64,000 nucleotides of DNA from NCBI GenBank assembly GCA_022241605.1, contig JAKOMQ010000002.1:120467-184466 (forward strand). The letters run 5' to 3'. The position numbers were made by a program, and so were the translations under genes. Shown here piece by piece: positions 46,568 through 55,340 of the stretch (within the stretch, counting starts at the first letter, position 1; every line of letters starts with the position of its first letter). The notes beneath the pieces are model-generated. The model was given only the letters and a program-made list of their open reading frames with translations. It was not told the origin of the DNA and ran no database searches. Source of the DNA: Aquimonas sp. (GTDB lineage: Bacteria; Pseudomonadota; Gammaproteobacteria; Xanthomonadales; Xanthomonadaceae).

Positions 46568-48817
46568 ATGTCCGACCTGACCCGCCAGAGCTTCCACGGT
46601 TTCGAGCAGATTCCACTGCATGAGTACGCCGAGCGCGCCTATCTCGACTACTCCATGTACGTGGTGCTCGACCGCGCCCTGCCCTTCCTGGGCGACGGCC
46701 TGAAGCCCGTGCAGCGGCGGATCATCTACGCCATGAGCGAGCTCGGCTTAAACGCCACCGCCAAGCCCAAGAAGTCGGCGCGCACGGTCGGCGACGTGAT
46801 CGGCAAGTTCCACCCGCACGGCGACTCGGCCTGCTACGAAGCGCTGGTGCTGATGGCCCAGCCCTTCTCCTACCGCTATCCGCTGATCGAGGGCCAGGGC
46901 AACTTCGGCTCCACCGACGACCCCAAGTCGTTCGCGGCCATGCGCTATACCGAGTCCAAGCTGACCCCGATCGCCGAAGTGCTGCTGGGCGAGCTCGGCC
47001 AGGGCACGGTCGACTGGTCGCCCAACTTCGACGGCACGCTCGAAGAACCCAGCTGGATGCCGGCGCGGCTGCCGCACCTGCTGCTGAACGGCACCACCGG
47101 CATCGCGGTCGGCATGGCCACCGACATCCCGCCGCACAACCTCAATGAAGTCGTCAGCGCCTGCATCCGGCTGCTGGACGACCCCGACGCCACCATCGCG
47201 GACCTCTGCGAACACGTGCGCGGGCCGGACTATCCCACCGCCGCCGAAATCATCACCCCGGCCGCGGACATCAGGAAGATCTACGAAACCGGCGGCGGCA
47301 GTGTGCGTGCGCGCACGGCCTGGATCCGCGAGCAGAACAACATCGTGCTGACCGCCCTGCCCTACCAGGTGAGCCCCAGCAAGGTGATGGAGCAGATCGC
47401 CCAGCAGATGCGCGCCAAGAAGCTGCCGTGGCTGGAGGACATCCGCGACGAGAGCGACCACAAGAACCCCGTGCGGGTGGTGCTGGTACCGCGCTCCAAC
47501 CGCGTCGACGTCGAGCAGCTCATGGGCCATCTGTTCGTCACCACCGATCTCGAAAAGAGCTACCGCGTCAACTTCAACGTGATCGGGCTCGACGGCAAGC
47601 CGCAGGTCAAGAACCTCAAGGTCTTCCTGCGCGACTGGCTGAGCTTCCGCCAGACCACGGTGGTGCGCCGCCTGAACCACCGCCTCGACAAGGTCGAGCG
47701 CCGGCTGCACCTGCTGGAAGGCCTGCTGATCGCCTTCCTCAACCTCGACGAAGTCATCCGCATCATCCGCAGCGAGGACGAGCCCAAGCCGGTGCTGATG
47801 GCGCGCTTCGGACTCACCGAGACGCAGGCCGAGTACATCCTCGAAACCAAGCTGAAGCAGCTGGCGCGGCTGGAGGAAATGAAAATCCGCGGCGAGCAGG
47901 CCGAGCTGGCCAAGGAGCGTGAAAAGCTGCAGGGCATCCTCGCCTCGCCGGCCAAGCTCAAGAAGCTGATCAAGGACGAGCTGCTGGCGGACGCCAAGAA
48001 GTTCGGCGACGCCCGCCGCTCGCCGCTGGTCGAGCGCGGCGCCGCGCAGGCCATCTCCGAGGCCGAGCTGGTCAGCAGCGAGCCGGTCACCGTGGTGGTG
48101 TCGGAAAAAGGCTGGGTGCGCTCGGCCAAGGGCCATGAGGTCGACCCGGCTGGGCTGTCCTACCGCGAGGGCGATCGCCTGCTGGTGGCCGTGCGCGGCC
48201 GCAGCACCCAGCAGGCGGCCTTCCTCGATGCCAGCGGGCGCAGCTACTCGGCCGCCGCCCACACCCTGCCATCCGCGCGCGGCAACGGCGAGCCGCTGAC
48301 CGGCCGTTTCACCACCGCCAGTGGCGTTGGCTTCGTCACCGCCGCGATCGGCGAGAACGATCAGCGCTTCCTGCTGGCCAGCACCTTCGGTTACGGCTTC
48401 CTGACCCGCTTCGAGAACTTCACCGGCCGCCACAAGGCCGGCAAGGCCCTGCTGAATCTCGACGCCGGCGCCGAAGTGCTGACCCCGGTCGCGATCAACG
48501 ACCCCGCGCAGGACTGGCTGGTAGCAATCTCCTCGGCCGGCCAGCTGCTGGCCTTCCCGCTGGCCGAGCTGCCCGAGCTCGATCGCGGCAAGGGCAACAA
48601 GATCCTGCAGATCCCTCCGGCCCGGCTCAAGTCCGGCGAGGAGCGGGTGATCGCGGTGACCGCCGTGCGCTCCGGCGGCGAGCTGGTCCTGCACTGCGGC
48701 CAGCGCAAACTCACGCTCAACTGGCGCGACCTGCAGGGCTATGCCGGCGCACGCGCCACCCGCGGCCATCCGCTGCCGCGCGGCTTCCAGCGGGTGGATC
48801 GGGTGGAGGCGGGCTGA
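46568..48817 (+). CDS. parC: DNA topoisomerase IV subunit A
   Basis: 749 aa, close to E. coli ParC (752 aa). Catalytic Tyr127 in AAMRYTES. The quinolone-resistance region [11 protein letters not shown] carries the sensitive-type Ser87 and Glu91 (E. coli S80/E84). Coiled-coil and tower regions follow, then a C-terminal domain with degenerate blade motifs ([40 protein letters not shown]). ParC ends like this distinguish it from GyrA, which has a GyrA-box. It decatenates chromosomes with ParE, encoded elsewhere. Confidence 0.97.
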   Translation: MSDLTRQSFHGFEQIPLHEYAERAYLDYSMYVVLDRALPFLGDGLKPVQRRIIYAMSELGLNATAKPKKSARTVGDVIGKFHPHGDSACYEALVLMAQPFSYRYPLIEGQGNFGSTDDPKSFAAMRYTESKLTPIAEVLLGELGQGTVDWSPNFDGTLEEPSWMPARLPHLLLNGTTGIAVGMATDIPPHNLNEVVSACIRLLDDPDATIADLCEHVRGPDYPTAAEIITPAADIRKIYETGGGSVRARTAWIREQNNIVLTALPYQVSPSKVMEQIAQQMRAKKLPWLEDIRDESDHKNPVRVVLVPRSNRVDVEQLMGHLFVTTDLEKSYRVNFNVIGLDGKPQVKNLKVFLRDWLSFRQTTVVRRLNHRLDKVERRLHLLEGLLIAFLNLDEVIRIIRSEDEPKPVLMARFGLTETQAEYILETKLKQLARLEEMKIRGEQAELAKEREKLQGILASPAKLKKLIKDELLADAKKFGDARRSPLVERGAAQAISEAELVSSEPVTVVVSEKGWVRSAKGHEVDPAGLSYREGDRLLVAVRGRSTQQAAFLDASGRSYSAAAHTLPSARGNGEPLTGRFTTASGVGFVTAAIGENDQRFLLASTFGYGFLTRFENFTGRHKAGKALLNLDAGAEVLTPVAINDPAQDWLVAISSAGQLLAFPLAELPELDRGKGNKILQIPPARLKSGEERVIAVTAVRSGGELVLHCGQRKLTLNWRDLQGYAGARATRGHPLPRGFQRVDRVEAG

Positions 48818-48885
48818 GGTACGGCTTCTGCGGCATGCGGCTTGCAGATGTCTATGCATCGCATCCTCCATCCCCCCGCAGCGCG

Positions 48886-49938
48886 ATGACCTCCCTGACG
48901 CACCAGCTCAACGCCCGAATGCGCGCCGATTTCCGGTTCGCGGTGATGAGCGTGTTCGCGCTCTGCGGCGTGCTTGGCATCCTGCCGTTCGCGGTCTACC
49001 GCTTCGCCATCGGCGACGTAGTGGCGGGGGTGATGGACAGCCTCATCGCGATCCTGATCGCCGCTCCCGTGGCGTGGGCCTGGCGCAGCGGCAGCATCGC
49101 GGGCCCGGCGCTGACGCAGGTCGCGGTGATCTCGATCGCCTCGGTAGTCGCCGCCGAAGTGCTGGGCCGCAACGGCATGCTGTGGGCCTACTGCGCACTG
49201 CTCGCCAATTTCTTCCTGGTCGACCGGCGTATCGCGCTGGGCGCCAACCTGTTCGTGGTGGTCGGCATCGCCGTGCTCGGCGGCGGCTTTCCGGAGAACA
49301 GCGAGCGCGTTTCCTTTGCAGTCACGGCTGCCATCGTCAGCCTCTACGCCTACATCTTCGCCAGCCGCACAGAACTGCAGCGCCTTCAGCTGGAGGCGCT
49401 GGCCTCGCACGACCCGCTGACCGGCGCCGGCAACCGGCGCCTGCTGGAGCGTGAGTTGGAGGACGCGGTGCTGCAGTTCCAGCAGCGCCCCCGGCCGGTG
49501 GCGCTGGCGGTGATCGACCTCGACCACTTCAAGCGCATCAACGACCAGCACGGCCACGAGGCCGGCGACCGTGTGCTTGCCCGCTTCGCCGAAATCACGC
49601 GCGGCCACCTGCGCAAGCTCGACCGCCTCTACCGCCTCGGCGGCGAGGAGTTCGTGCTGCTGCTGCCGGCAACGCCTCCAGCCGGGCTCGGCGTGGTCCT
49701 CGACAAACTGCAGGAAGCCCTGCGCCAGGAGCTCCGCTGCGTCGATACGCCCGTGACCGTATCGATTGGCGCGGCCGCACTGCACGCCGGCGAGAGCTGG
49801 TCGGATTGGCTGGCCCGCGCCGATGCCGCGCTGTATCGGGCAAAGCATGCCGGCCGTGACCGACACATCATCGACCACGACCCCGCGGCACACACCGGCA
49901 GCGTCGAAGTTCAGGCAGAGCGCAGACAGCGGCGCTAG
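48886..49938 (+). CDS. Membrane diguanylate cyclase (GGDEF)
   Basis: 350 aa from ATG 48886. The N-terminal half has about five or six membrane helices without a recognised sensor motif. The C-terminal GGDEF domain begins ASHDPLTGAGNRRLLE, with the metal-binding IDLDHFKRIND and the active-site variant RLGGEEF. An inhibitory I-site RKLD sits exactly five residues before GGEEF. It is therefore predicted to be an active, product-inhibited c-di-GMP synthase. No EAL domain. It follows parC by 68 bases and precedes the REP arrays. Confidence 0.93.
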   Translation: MTSLTHQLNARMRADFRFAVMSVFALCGVLGILPFAVYRFAIGDVVAGVMDSLIAILIAAPVAWAWRSGSIAGPALTQVAVISIASVVAAEVLGRNGMLWAYCALLANFFLVDRRIALGANLFVVVGIAVLGGGFPENSERVSFAVTAAIVSLYAYIFASRTELQRLQLEALASHDPLTGAGNRRLLERELEDAVLQFQQRPRPVALAVIDLDHFKRINDQHGHEAGDRVLARFAEITRGHLRKLDRLYRLGGEEFVLLLPATPPAGLGVVLDKLQEALRQELRCVDTPVTVSIGAAALHAGESWSDWLARADAALYRAKHAGRDRHIIDHDPAAHTGSVEVQAERRQRR

Positions 49939-50054
49939 TGTGGTGACTCGTACTTGGCGGGCAGTCGCTGCGAGCGGAAGCCTCGGCCCATTTCGCTGAT
50001 GGAGAACCCGCGGACCACCCCGTCCTTGGAGAACCCTCGGACCAACGTTCGGTA

Positions 50055-50929
50055 GCGGGAGCCTCACCCACCCTGCTGTTGTGGGAGCCTCACTCCACCC
50101 CGCTGTTGTGGGAGCCTCAGTCCACCCATCAGTGCGGGAGCCTCAATCCACCCTGCTGTTGTGGGAGCTCAGTCCACCCCTCAGATGTGGGAGCCTCACC
50201 CAGCCTGCTGTTGTGGGAGCCTGCTTGCAGGCGACGGCCGCTTGCCTCAGCCCCCCATGCCCCGCTCTGCCACAGCCGCTGCACCACACCCCTGCCCACA
50301 TGTCGCGAGCAAGCTCGCTCCCACAAAACCCTGCACTGCGAAGCCACGGCTGCCTGCAGCCTCCTCTCAACCCCGCAATGCCCCTTGGCTGTCGAGAAAA
50401 CCCCAATCCGCCAAACGGCAGAGGAACACCGAAGCCACCCTGCTTTCGGAAAAGCCGGGAACCACCCGCTGCTCTGGGAGCCTCAACCCACCCTGCTGTT
50501 GTGGGAGCCTGCTTGCAGGCGACGACCGCCTGCCTCAGCCCCCCATGCCCCGCCCCGCCCTGCCACAGCCGCTGCCCCACACCCCTGCCCACATGTCGCG
50601 AGCAAGCTCGCTCCCACAAAACCCTGCACTGCGAAGCCTCGGCTGCCTGCAGCCTCCTCTCAACCCCGTAATCCCCCTTGGCTGTCGAGAAAACCCCAAT
50701 CCGCCAAACGGCAGAGGAACACCGAAGCCACCCTGCTTTCGGAAAAGCCGGGAACCGCCCGCTGTTCTGGGAGCCTCGGTCGACCCTGCTGTTGCGGAAA
50801 CCTCGATCCACCCGATCGATGTGGGAGCCTCGATCCACCCAGCAGACGCGAGGGCCTCAACCCACCCTGCTGTTGTGGGAGCCTGCTTGCAGGCGACGAC
50901 CGCCTGCTTCAGCCTTTGCCCACCATCAA
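50055..50929 (+). repeat. REP array A (left of RAYT): 26-28 bp units plus full REP hairpins
   Basis: Units beginning GGGAGCCTC occur in strict phase at 50057, 50083, 50110, 50136, 50163, 50189 and 50215 (26-27 bp), again at 50476 and 50503, and at 50769, 50796, 50823, about 50850 and 50877. Typical unit: GTGGGAGCCTCAGTCCACCC + TGCTGTT. Each block ends in a full REP (GTGGGAGCCTGCTTGCAGGC core at 50213, 50501 and 50875). Inverted REPs (GCGAGCAAGCTCGCTCCCAC) lie at 50302-50324 and 50595-50617. A 288-bp block is duplicated (from 50219 and 50507). There is no coding evidence; long frames here are repeat artefacts. Confidence 0.9.
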
Positions 50930-50972
50930 CACAGCTTTGTTTCCTGAATATATTTTTTATGCCGAGCAATCA

Positions 50973-51476
50973 ATGTCACCGGCACTTCAACCCATCGGCT
51001 ATCAAGCGCTGCGCAAGGGCAGGGTTTCGGTCCCAGGCCAGGCCTATCTGGTGACCACGGTGTGCCACCTGCGCACCCCGTACTTCCTCAATACTGAGGC
51101 CGCGCGCAGCGCTGCATCAGTGCTGCGCTCGGATGAAGCATGGCCGCACGCCGCCGCCGAAGCCTGGGTGCTAATGCCCGACCACTGGCATGGGCTTGTC
51201 ATTCTGGAGGGTTCTGAATCAATCAGCCGCGTTATACAGCGACTCAAGAGCATTCTGACCCGGCAGGTTGCAGACGGAAAGCAGCAACGACACACGCTCT
51301 GGCAGCGCGGCTTTCGTGATCGAGCCCTCAGAAGCGAGGACTCGTTGCTCAGAGCCGCACGGTACGTACTCGACAACCCTGTCCGCGCAGGTCTGGTGAA
51401 CCATTGGAGTGTCTGGCCGCACCGGGGCGGACGCCTGATCGACGCCATCCAGCCGAACGACCCAGCGTTCCTGTAG
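50973..51476 (+). CDS. rayT: REP-associated tyrosine transposase (RAYT)
   Basis: 167-aa Y1 HUH single-strand transposase. His71-x-His73 in LMPDHWHGLV is the metal site and Tyr131 in RYVLDNPVRAGLV the nucleophile; GYQALRKGRVSVPGQAYLVT and WQRGFRDRALRSEDSLLR are typical of RAYTs. These host-domesticated IS200-like proteins are single-copy per REP family and cut their cognate REPs. Flanking arrays carry many REPs, as expected for its own family. ATG 50973 was chosen; the preceding DNA (50935-50970) is AT-rich and may hold its promoter. The 465-codon frame starting at 50079 is a repeat artefact. Confidence 0.93.
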   Translation: MSPALQPIGYQALRKGRVSVPGQAYLVTTVCHLRTPYFLNTEAARSAASVLRSDEAWPHAAAEAWVLMPDHWHGLVILEGSESISRVIQRLKSILTRQVADGKQQRHTLWQRGFRDRALRSEDSLLRAARYVLDNPVRAGLVNHWSVWPHRGGRLIDAIQPNDPAFL

Positions 51477-51529
51477 CCGCGGACGAACAGCGGCCACCGA
51501 CCAGCCGGCCGTCGACCAAGCGAATCACC

Positions 51530-52090
51530 CCGCTGTTGTCGGAAGCCTCGATCCACCCTGCTGTTGTGGGAGCCTCAGTCCACCCCTCAGATGCGGGAGC
51601 CTCAATCCGCCGCGCTGTTGTGGGAGCCTGCTTGCAGGCGAAAGCCGCTTGCCTCAGCCCCCATGTCCCGCCCTGCCATAGCCGCTGCCCCACACCCCTG
51701 CGCACATGTCGCGAGCAAGCTCGCTCCCACAAAACCCTGCACTGCGAAGCCTCGGCTGCCTGCAGCCTCCTCTCAACCCCGCAATGCCCCATGGCTGTCG
51801 AGCAAACCCCGATCCGCCAAGCTGCAAAGGAACACCAAAGCCACCCTGGTTTCGGAGAAGCCGGGAACCGCCCGCTGTTCTGGGAGCCTCGGTTGACCCA
51901 GCAGATACGGGAACCTCAATCGACCCCATCTATACGGAAGCCTCAGTCCACCCTGCTGTCCTGGGAGCCTCAATCGACCCCATCCATGCGGGAGCCTCAG
52001 TCCACCCTGCTGTTGTGGGAGCCTCAGTCCACCCCTCAGATGTGGGAGCCTCGCCCAGCCTGCCGTTGTGGGAGCCTGCTTGCAGGCGAC
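51530..52090 (+). repeat. REP array B (right of RAYT)
   Basis: It continues the array A organisation. 27-bp units start at 51541, 51568, 51595 and 51622, and then at 51882, 51909, 51936, 51963, 51990, 52017, 52044 and 52070. Full REPs begin at 51620 and 52068, with an inverted REP at 51718-51740. The stretch 51642-51880 is homologous to the inter-REP segment of array A, including GTCGAG(C/A)AAACCCC and GCCGGGAACCGCCCGCTGTT. Some units replace the usual bases (GCGGAAACC in array A; ACGGGAACC and ACGGAAGCC here), so the arrays diverge while keeping phase. The rest, to 52148, is unremarkable. Confidence 0.9.
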
Positions 52091-52148
52091 GGCCGCTTGC
52101 CTCAGCCACAGCGCCTCAGCCACAGCGCCTATACAGGCACCCAGCGGA

Positions 52149-53144
52149 CTACAGCGAGTCGGCCGATGGCCGCCACAGGGCGGCGCCGCCGAGCAGCTGT
52201 GATGCGATCCACAGCGCCAGCGCCGCGTAAAGCAAGCGTGGCAGCCAGGTAGCCAGGAGCTCGGCTCGGTCCTGTACGCGGCCTGCCGCCGACTCCGCGT
52301 AGCGCTGCAGCAGCTCCGGCAGGCGGCCGCTGCCTTCGCCGCTGGCGATCAGGCCGATCACTTCCGGGTCGGTGGCGAAGCGCCAGCTGCGCGCGCACTG
52401 CTGCAGGCTGGCGCCGGCCTGCAGGGCCGGCACCGCGGCGGCAAAATCGTCGCGGATCAGGCGGATATCAAGCGTGCCTGCGGCCAGCCGGGTGGCCTCG
52501 GCTGCCGGCAGGCCACTGCCCAGCAGCAGGGCCAGATGTTCGAAGAATCGCTGCACCTGCTGCGCGCTCAGCAGGCTGCCTATCAGCGGCGCCTGCAGCA
52601 GCAGCGGCTCCAGCGCGCCGCCGCCGGCCCCGCCCGTGCCGGCCGATTGGCGTCGATAGAGCGCGCGTGCGAACGCCAGCACAGCGCCCAACACAGCCAG
52701 CACCAGCAGGCTGCGCAGCAGCCACGCGGCCGCCGACAGCGAGCCGGCCATCACCGCCGGCAGCGGCAGCAGCACCAGCGCGGCGACCAGCACGAATACC
52801 GGCAGCAGCAGGCGCCCGCGCATGGCGCGCAGTCGTTCGTGCCGGTGTTTGGCGCGTTCGCCCAGCCGGCGGTGCGCCTCGGCAGGGCTGCCGCCGGCGC
52901 TTGCGGCCGCCAGCACAGCCGCCTCGATCGGCGTGAACAGCCCAGCTGCGCGGCCGGCACTCGGCAGATCGCTGCCGGACTGCAGCAGGGCCTGCGCGCG
53001 CCGAACCCGCGCCGACGCCGGGCCGGCGAAATCGAGCATCGCAAGCGCCTGCACCGGCGCAATACCGGAAGCTTCGAGCGTGGCCAGCTGCAGGTGCAGC
53101 TGGCTGCGCAGCATGTCGGACAGCGGAGGCATCAGGCTGGGCAT
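52149..53144 (-). CDS. GspF-like type II secretion/pilus inner-membrane protein
   Basis: 331 aa with two T2SSF domains. The first (residues about 15-105: LATLEASGIAPVQALAML ... HRRLGERAKHRHERLRAMRGRLLLPVFVLVAALVLLP) is followed by membrane helices. The second (QVQRFFEHLALLLGSGLPAAEATRLAAG ... GLIASGEGSGRLPELLQRYAES) is followed by a final helix. GspF/PilC proteins form the platform that moves pseudopilins. It is slightly short for GspF (about 400 aa) and has lost part of the usual N-terminus. No ATPase or pseudopilin gene is adjacent. Confidence 0.85.
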   Translation of the reverse strand: MPSLMPPLSDMLRSQLHLQLATLEASGIAPVQALAMLDFAGPASARVRRAQALLQSGSDLPSAGRAAGLFTPIEAAVLAAASAGGSPAEAHRRLGERAKHRHERLRAMRGRLLLPVFVLVAALVLLPLPAVMAGSLSAAAWLLRSLLVLAVLGAVLAFARALYRRQSAGTGGAGGGALEPLLLQAPLIGSLLSAQQVQRFFEHLALLLGSGLPAAEATRLAAGTLDIRLIRDDFAAAVPALQAGASLQQCARSWRFATDPEVIGLIASGEGSGRLPELLQRYAESAAGRVQDRAELLATWLPRLLYAALALWIASQLLGGAALWRPSADSL

Positions 53145-53164
53145 GGCGGATTGGGCGGCGGCGA

Positions 53165-53692
53165 TCAGAGCGCCTTGGCCAAGACCTCGAAACGCAAATC
53201 CGGCCGCTTCGGCAGGCCGAAACGCTCGTCACCGTAAGGAAAGGGCAGGTGTTCGCCCGTGCGCGCGTAGCCGCGGCGCTGGTACCAGGCGATCAGCTCG
53301 TGGCGCTGCTCGATCACGCTCATGCGCAGCGTGGCCAGGCCCCAGTCTTGGCGCACGATGCGCTCGGCCTCGGCCAGCAGCAGGCGGCCGAGGCCGCCGT
53401 TCTGCAGGGTCGGGCGCACCGCGAACATTCCAAAGTAGCCGTGCTGCCCGCCACGCTGCAGCTGCGCGCAGGCCAGCAGCTCGCCCGCCGCGGACTCGCC
53501 CAAGAGCACGTGCCCTCCGGGCTCGGCCAGCGTCTCCAGCACGCCGTCGACGCTGGTGCGCTGGCCGTCCAGCAGGTCGGCCTCGGTGGTCCAGCCGGCG
53601 CGGCTGCGCTCGCCGCGATAGCCGCTTTCGACGAGATCCGCCACCGCGGCGGCATCGGCCGCGGTGGCGAAGCGGAAGCGCAGCGCCGCCAC
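53165..53692 (-). CDS. GNAT-family N-acetyltransferase
   Basis: 175 aa starting at GTG 53692. GNAT fold: LRFRFATAADAAAVADLVESGYRGERSRAGW, the beta-4 strand GYFGMFAVRPTLQNGGLGRLL (acetyl-CoA pyrophosphate loop Q-x-x-G-x-G/L pattern), and the C-terminal LIAWYQRRGYARTGE. The acceptor is unknown; small molecule or protein is possible. It is 5 bases downstream of the ppnN stop, so the two may share a transcript. Confidence 0.88.
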   Translation of the reverse strand: MAALRFRFATAADAAAVADLVESGYRGERSRAGWTTEADLLDGQRTSVDGVLETLAEPGGHVLLGESAAGELLACAQLQRGGQHGYFGMFAVRPTLQNGGLGRLLLAEAERIVRQDWGLATLRMSVIEQRHELIAWYQRRGYARTGEHLPFPYGDERFGLPKRPDLRFEVLAKAL

Positions 53693-53697
53693 GGCTT

Positions 53698-55062
53698 TCA
53701 GCCCAGCCGGTAGCAGGGCTTGTAGTCGCCGCTCATCTTCATGCGGCGCTGGGCCACGAACGCCTGCAGCAGGCCGTCCAGCGCACGCATGATCTCCGGC
53801 TCGCCGTCGATCACGTAAGGGCCGTGCTGCTCGATGGCGCGCATGCCCTCTTCCTTGACGTTGCCGGCGACGATGCCGGAGAACGCGCGGCGCAGATCGG
53901 CCGCCAGCAGGTGCACCGGCTGCTCGCGATGCAGCTTCAGGCCGGCCATGTTCTCGTGGGTGGGCGCGAACGGGTGCTGGAACTCCGGCTGGATCTTCAG
54001 CGACCAGTTGAAGAAGAACGCATCCTTGCTGTCCAGGCGGTGCTCGCGCACCTTGGACATGCCGCGCTCCATGTGGCGCGCCACCTCGCGCGGATCGTCG
54101 ATGATGATCCGGTAGCGCTCGGCCGCGGCCTCGCCCAGGCTGAGCTTGAGGAAGTGGTCGATCTGCTCGAAATAGGCCGCCGACTCCCGCGGCCCGGTGA
54201 ACACCAGCGGAAACGGCAGGTGCGCGTTGTCCGGGTGCAGCAGGATCCCCAGCAGGTAGAGGATCTCCTCGGCGGTGCCGACGCCACCGGGGAACACGAT
54301 GATGCCGTGGCCCATCCGCACGAAGGCCTCAAGGCGCTTCTCGATGTCCGGCATGATCACCAAGTGGTTGACGATCGGGTTCGGCGACTCCGCCGCGATG
54401 ATCCCCGGCTCGGTGATGCCGATGTAGCGGTTCTGGAACCGGCGCTGCTTGGAGTGACCCACCGCCGCGCCCTTCATCGGGCCCTTCATGGCGCCGGGGC
54501 CGCAGCCGGTGCAGATGTCCATGTCGCGCAGGCCCAGCTCGTAGCCGACGTACTTGGTGTACTCGTACTCGTGGCGGGCGATCGAGTGGCCGCCCCAGCA
54601 CACCACCAGGTTGGGCTCCACGTTGGGCTTGAGCACGCGCGCGTTGCGCAGGATCTCGAACACCGCGTTGGTGATGTCCTGGCTGTCGTGCAGGTCGAAC
54701 TGGCCGGAGCCCTCGATCTCGGTGGAGACATACGCGATGTCGCGCACCACCGCGAACAGCAGCTCGGCGACGCCGGCGATCACCTTGCCGTCCACGAAGG
54801 CCTGCGCCGGCGCGTGCCGCAGCTCCAGCCGCACGCCGCGGTCCTGCTGCTGCACTTCGATCTCGAAGTCGGGGTAACGCTCCAGCGCCGCGCGCGGGTC
54901 GTCGTTGGTGCTGCCGGAGGTCAGCACGGCCAGCGCGCAGCGGCGAAGCAGATCGTGCAGGCCACCCTTGGAGGCGTCGCGCAGTCGGCTGACTTCGCTG
55001 CGCGAGAGGACGTCGAGGCCGCCGCGCGGTGAAATGCGGGCATTGACGGTGGTGGGAGACAT
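53698..55062 (-). CDS. ppnN: Nucleotide 5'-monophosphate nucleosidase PpnN (LOG family)
   Basis: 454 aa, the same length as E. coli PpnN (YgdH). The central Rossmann-like LOG domain has the signature ICTGCGPGAMKGPMKGA and the catalytic PGGVGTAEEILYLLG. The N- and C-terminal extensions specific to PpnN (ISPRGGLDVLSRSEVSRLRD; KPCYRLG end) are present. It cleaves NMPs, chiefly GMP, to base and ribose-5-phosphate; the E. coli enzyme is stimulated by (p)ppGpp. It is divergent from rapA over a 278-bp gap in which I saw no clear sites. Confidence 0.95.
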   Translation of the reverse strand: MSPTTVNARISPRGGLDVLSRSEVSRLRDASKGGLHDLLRRCALAVLTSGSTNDDPRAALERYPDFEIEVQQQDRGVRLELRHAPAQAFVDGKVIAGVAELLFAVVRDIAYVSTEIEGSGQFDLHDSQDITNAVFEILRNARVLKPNVEPNLVVCWGGHSIARHEYEYTKYVGYELGLRDMDICTGCGPGAMKGPMKGAAVGHSKQRRFQNRYIGITEPGIIAAESPNPIVNHLVIMPDIEKRLEAFVRMGHGIIVFPGGVGTAEEILYLLGILLHPDNAHLPFPLVFTGPRESAAYFEQIDHFLKLSLGEAAAERYRIIIDDPREVARHMERGMSKVREHRLDSKDAFFFNWSLKIQPEFQHPFAPTHENMAGLKLHREQPVHLLAADLRRAFSGIVAGNVKEEGMRAIEQHGPYVIDGEPEIMRALDGLLQAFVAQRRMKMSGDYKPCYRLG

Positions 55063-55340
55063 TCAGAGCTCCTGGGTAGACAGGTGTGGGGGCGGCCGCG
55101 CGGGTCGCGCTGGCCGGGTGTTCGCGGGCCGGAGGTTCGCGGGCCGCCTGCGGCCCCTCGCCGTGGGAGCCGTCGCCGTTCAGGGCCGTCGCGCCTGCGT
55201 CCGAGCCGCTGCCCGCCGACGCTGCCGGCCCGGACGGCCGGCGAGCATGGCACAGCCCGGGCTGCGGGTGAAGCATGCGCCCCGAGCATGGGGGCCGGCC
55301 CGACTGTGGAGCACGCGCGGGCCAGCGTAGAATTGGCGGG

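Noticed and set aside
50079..51476. 465-codon ORF reading through the REP array into the RAYT
   Set aside because: Its first 298 codons are translated repeats (GSLNPPCCCG-type). RAYT homology begins only at 50973, at an in-frame ATG.
50055..52090. CRISPR array
   Set aside because: The 26-28 bp periodicity looks array-like, but the units are repeats end to end with no unique spacers, no leader and no cas genes.
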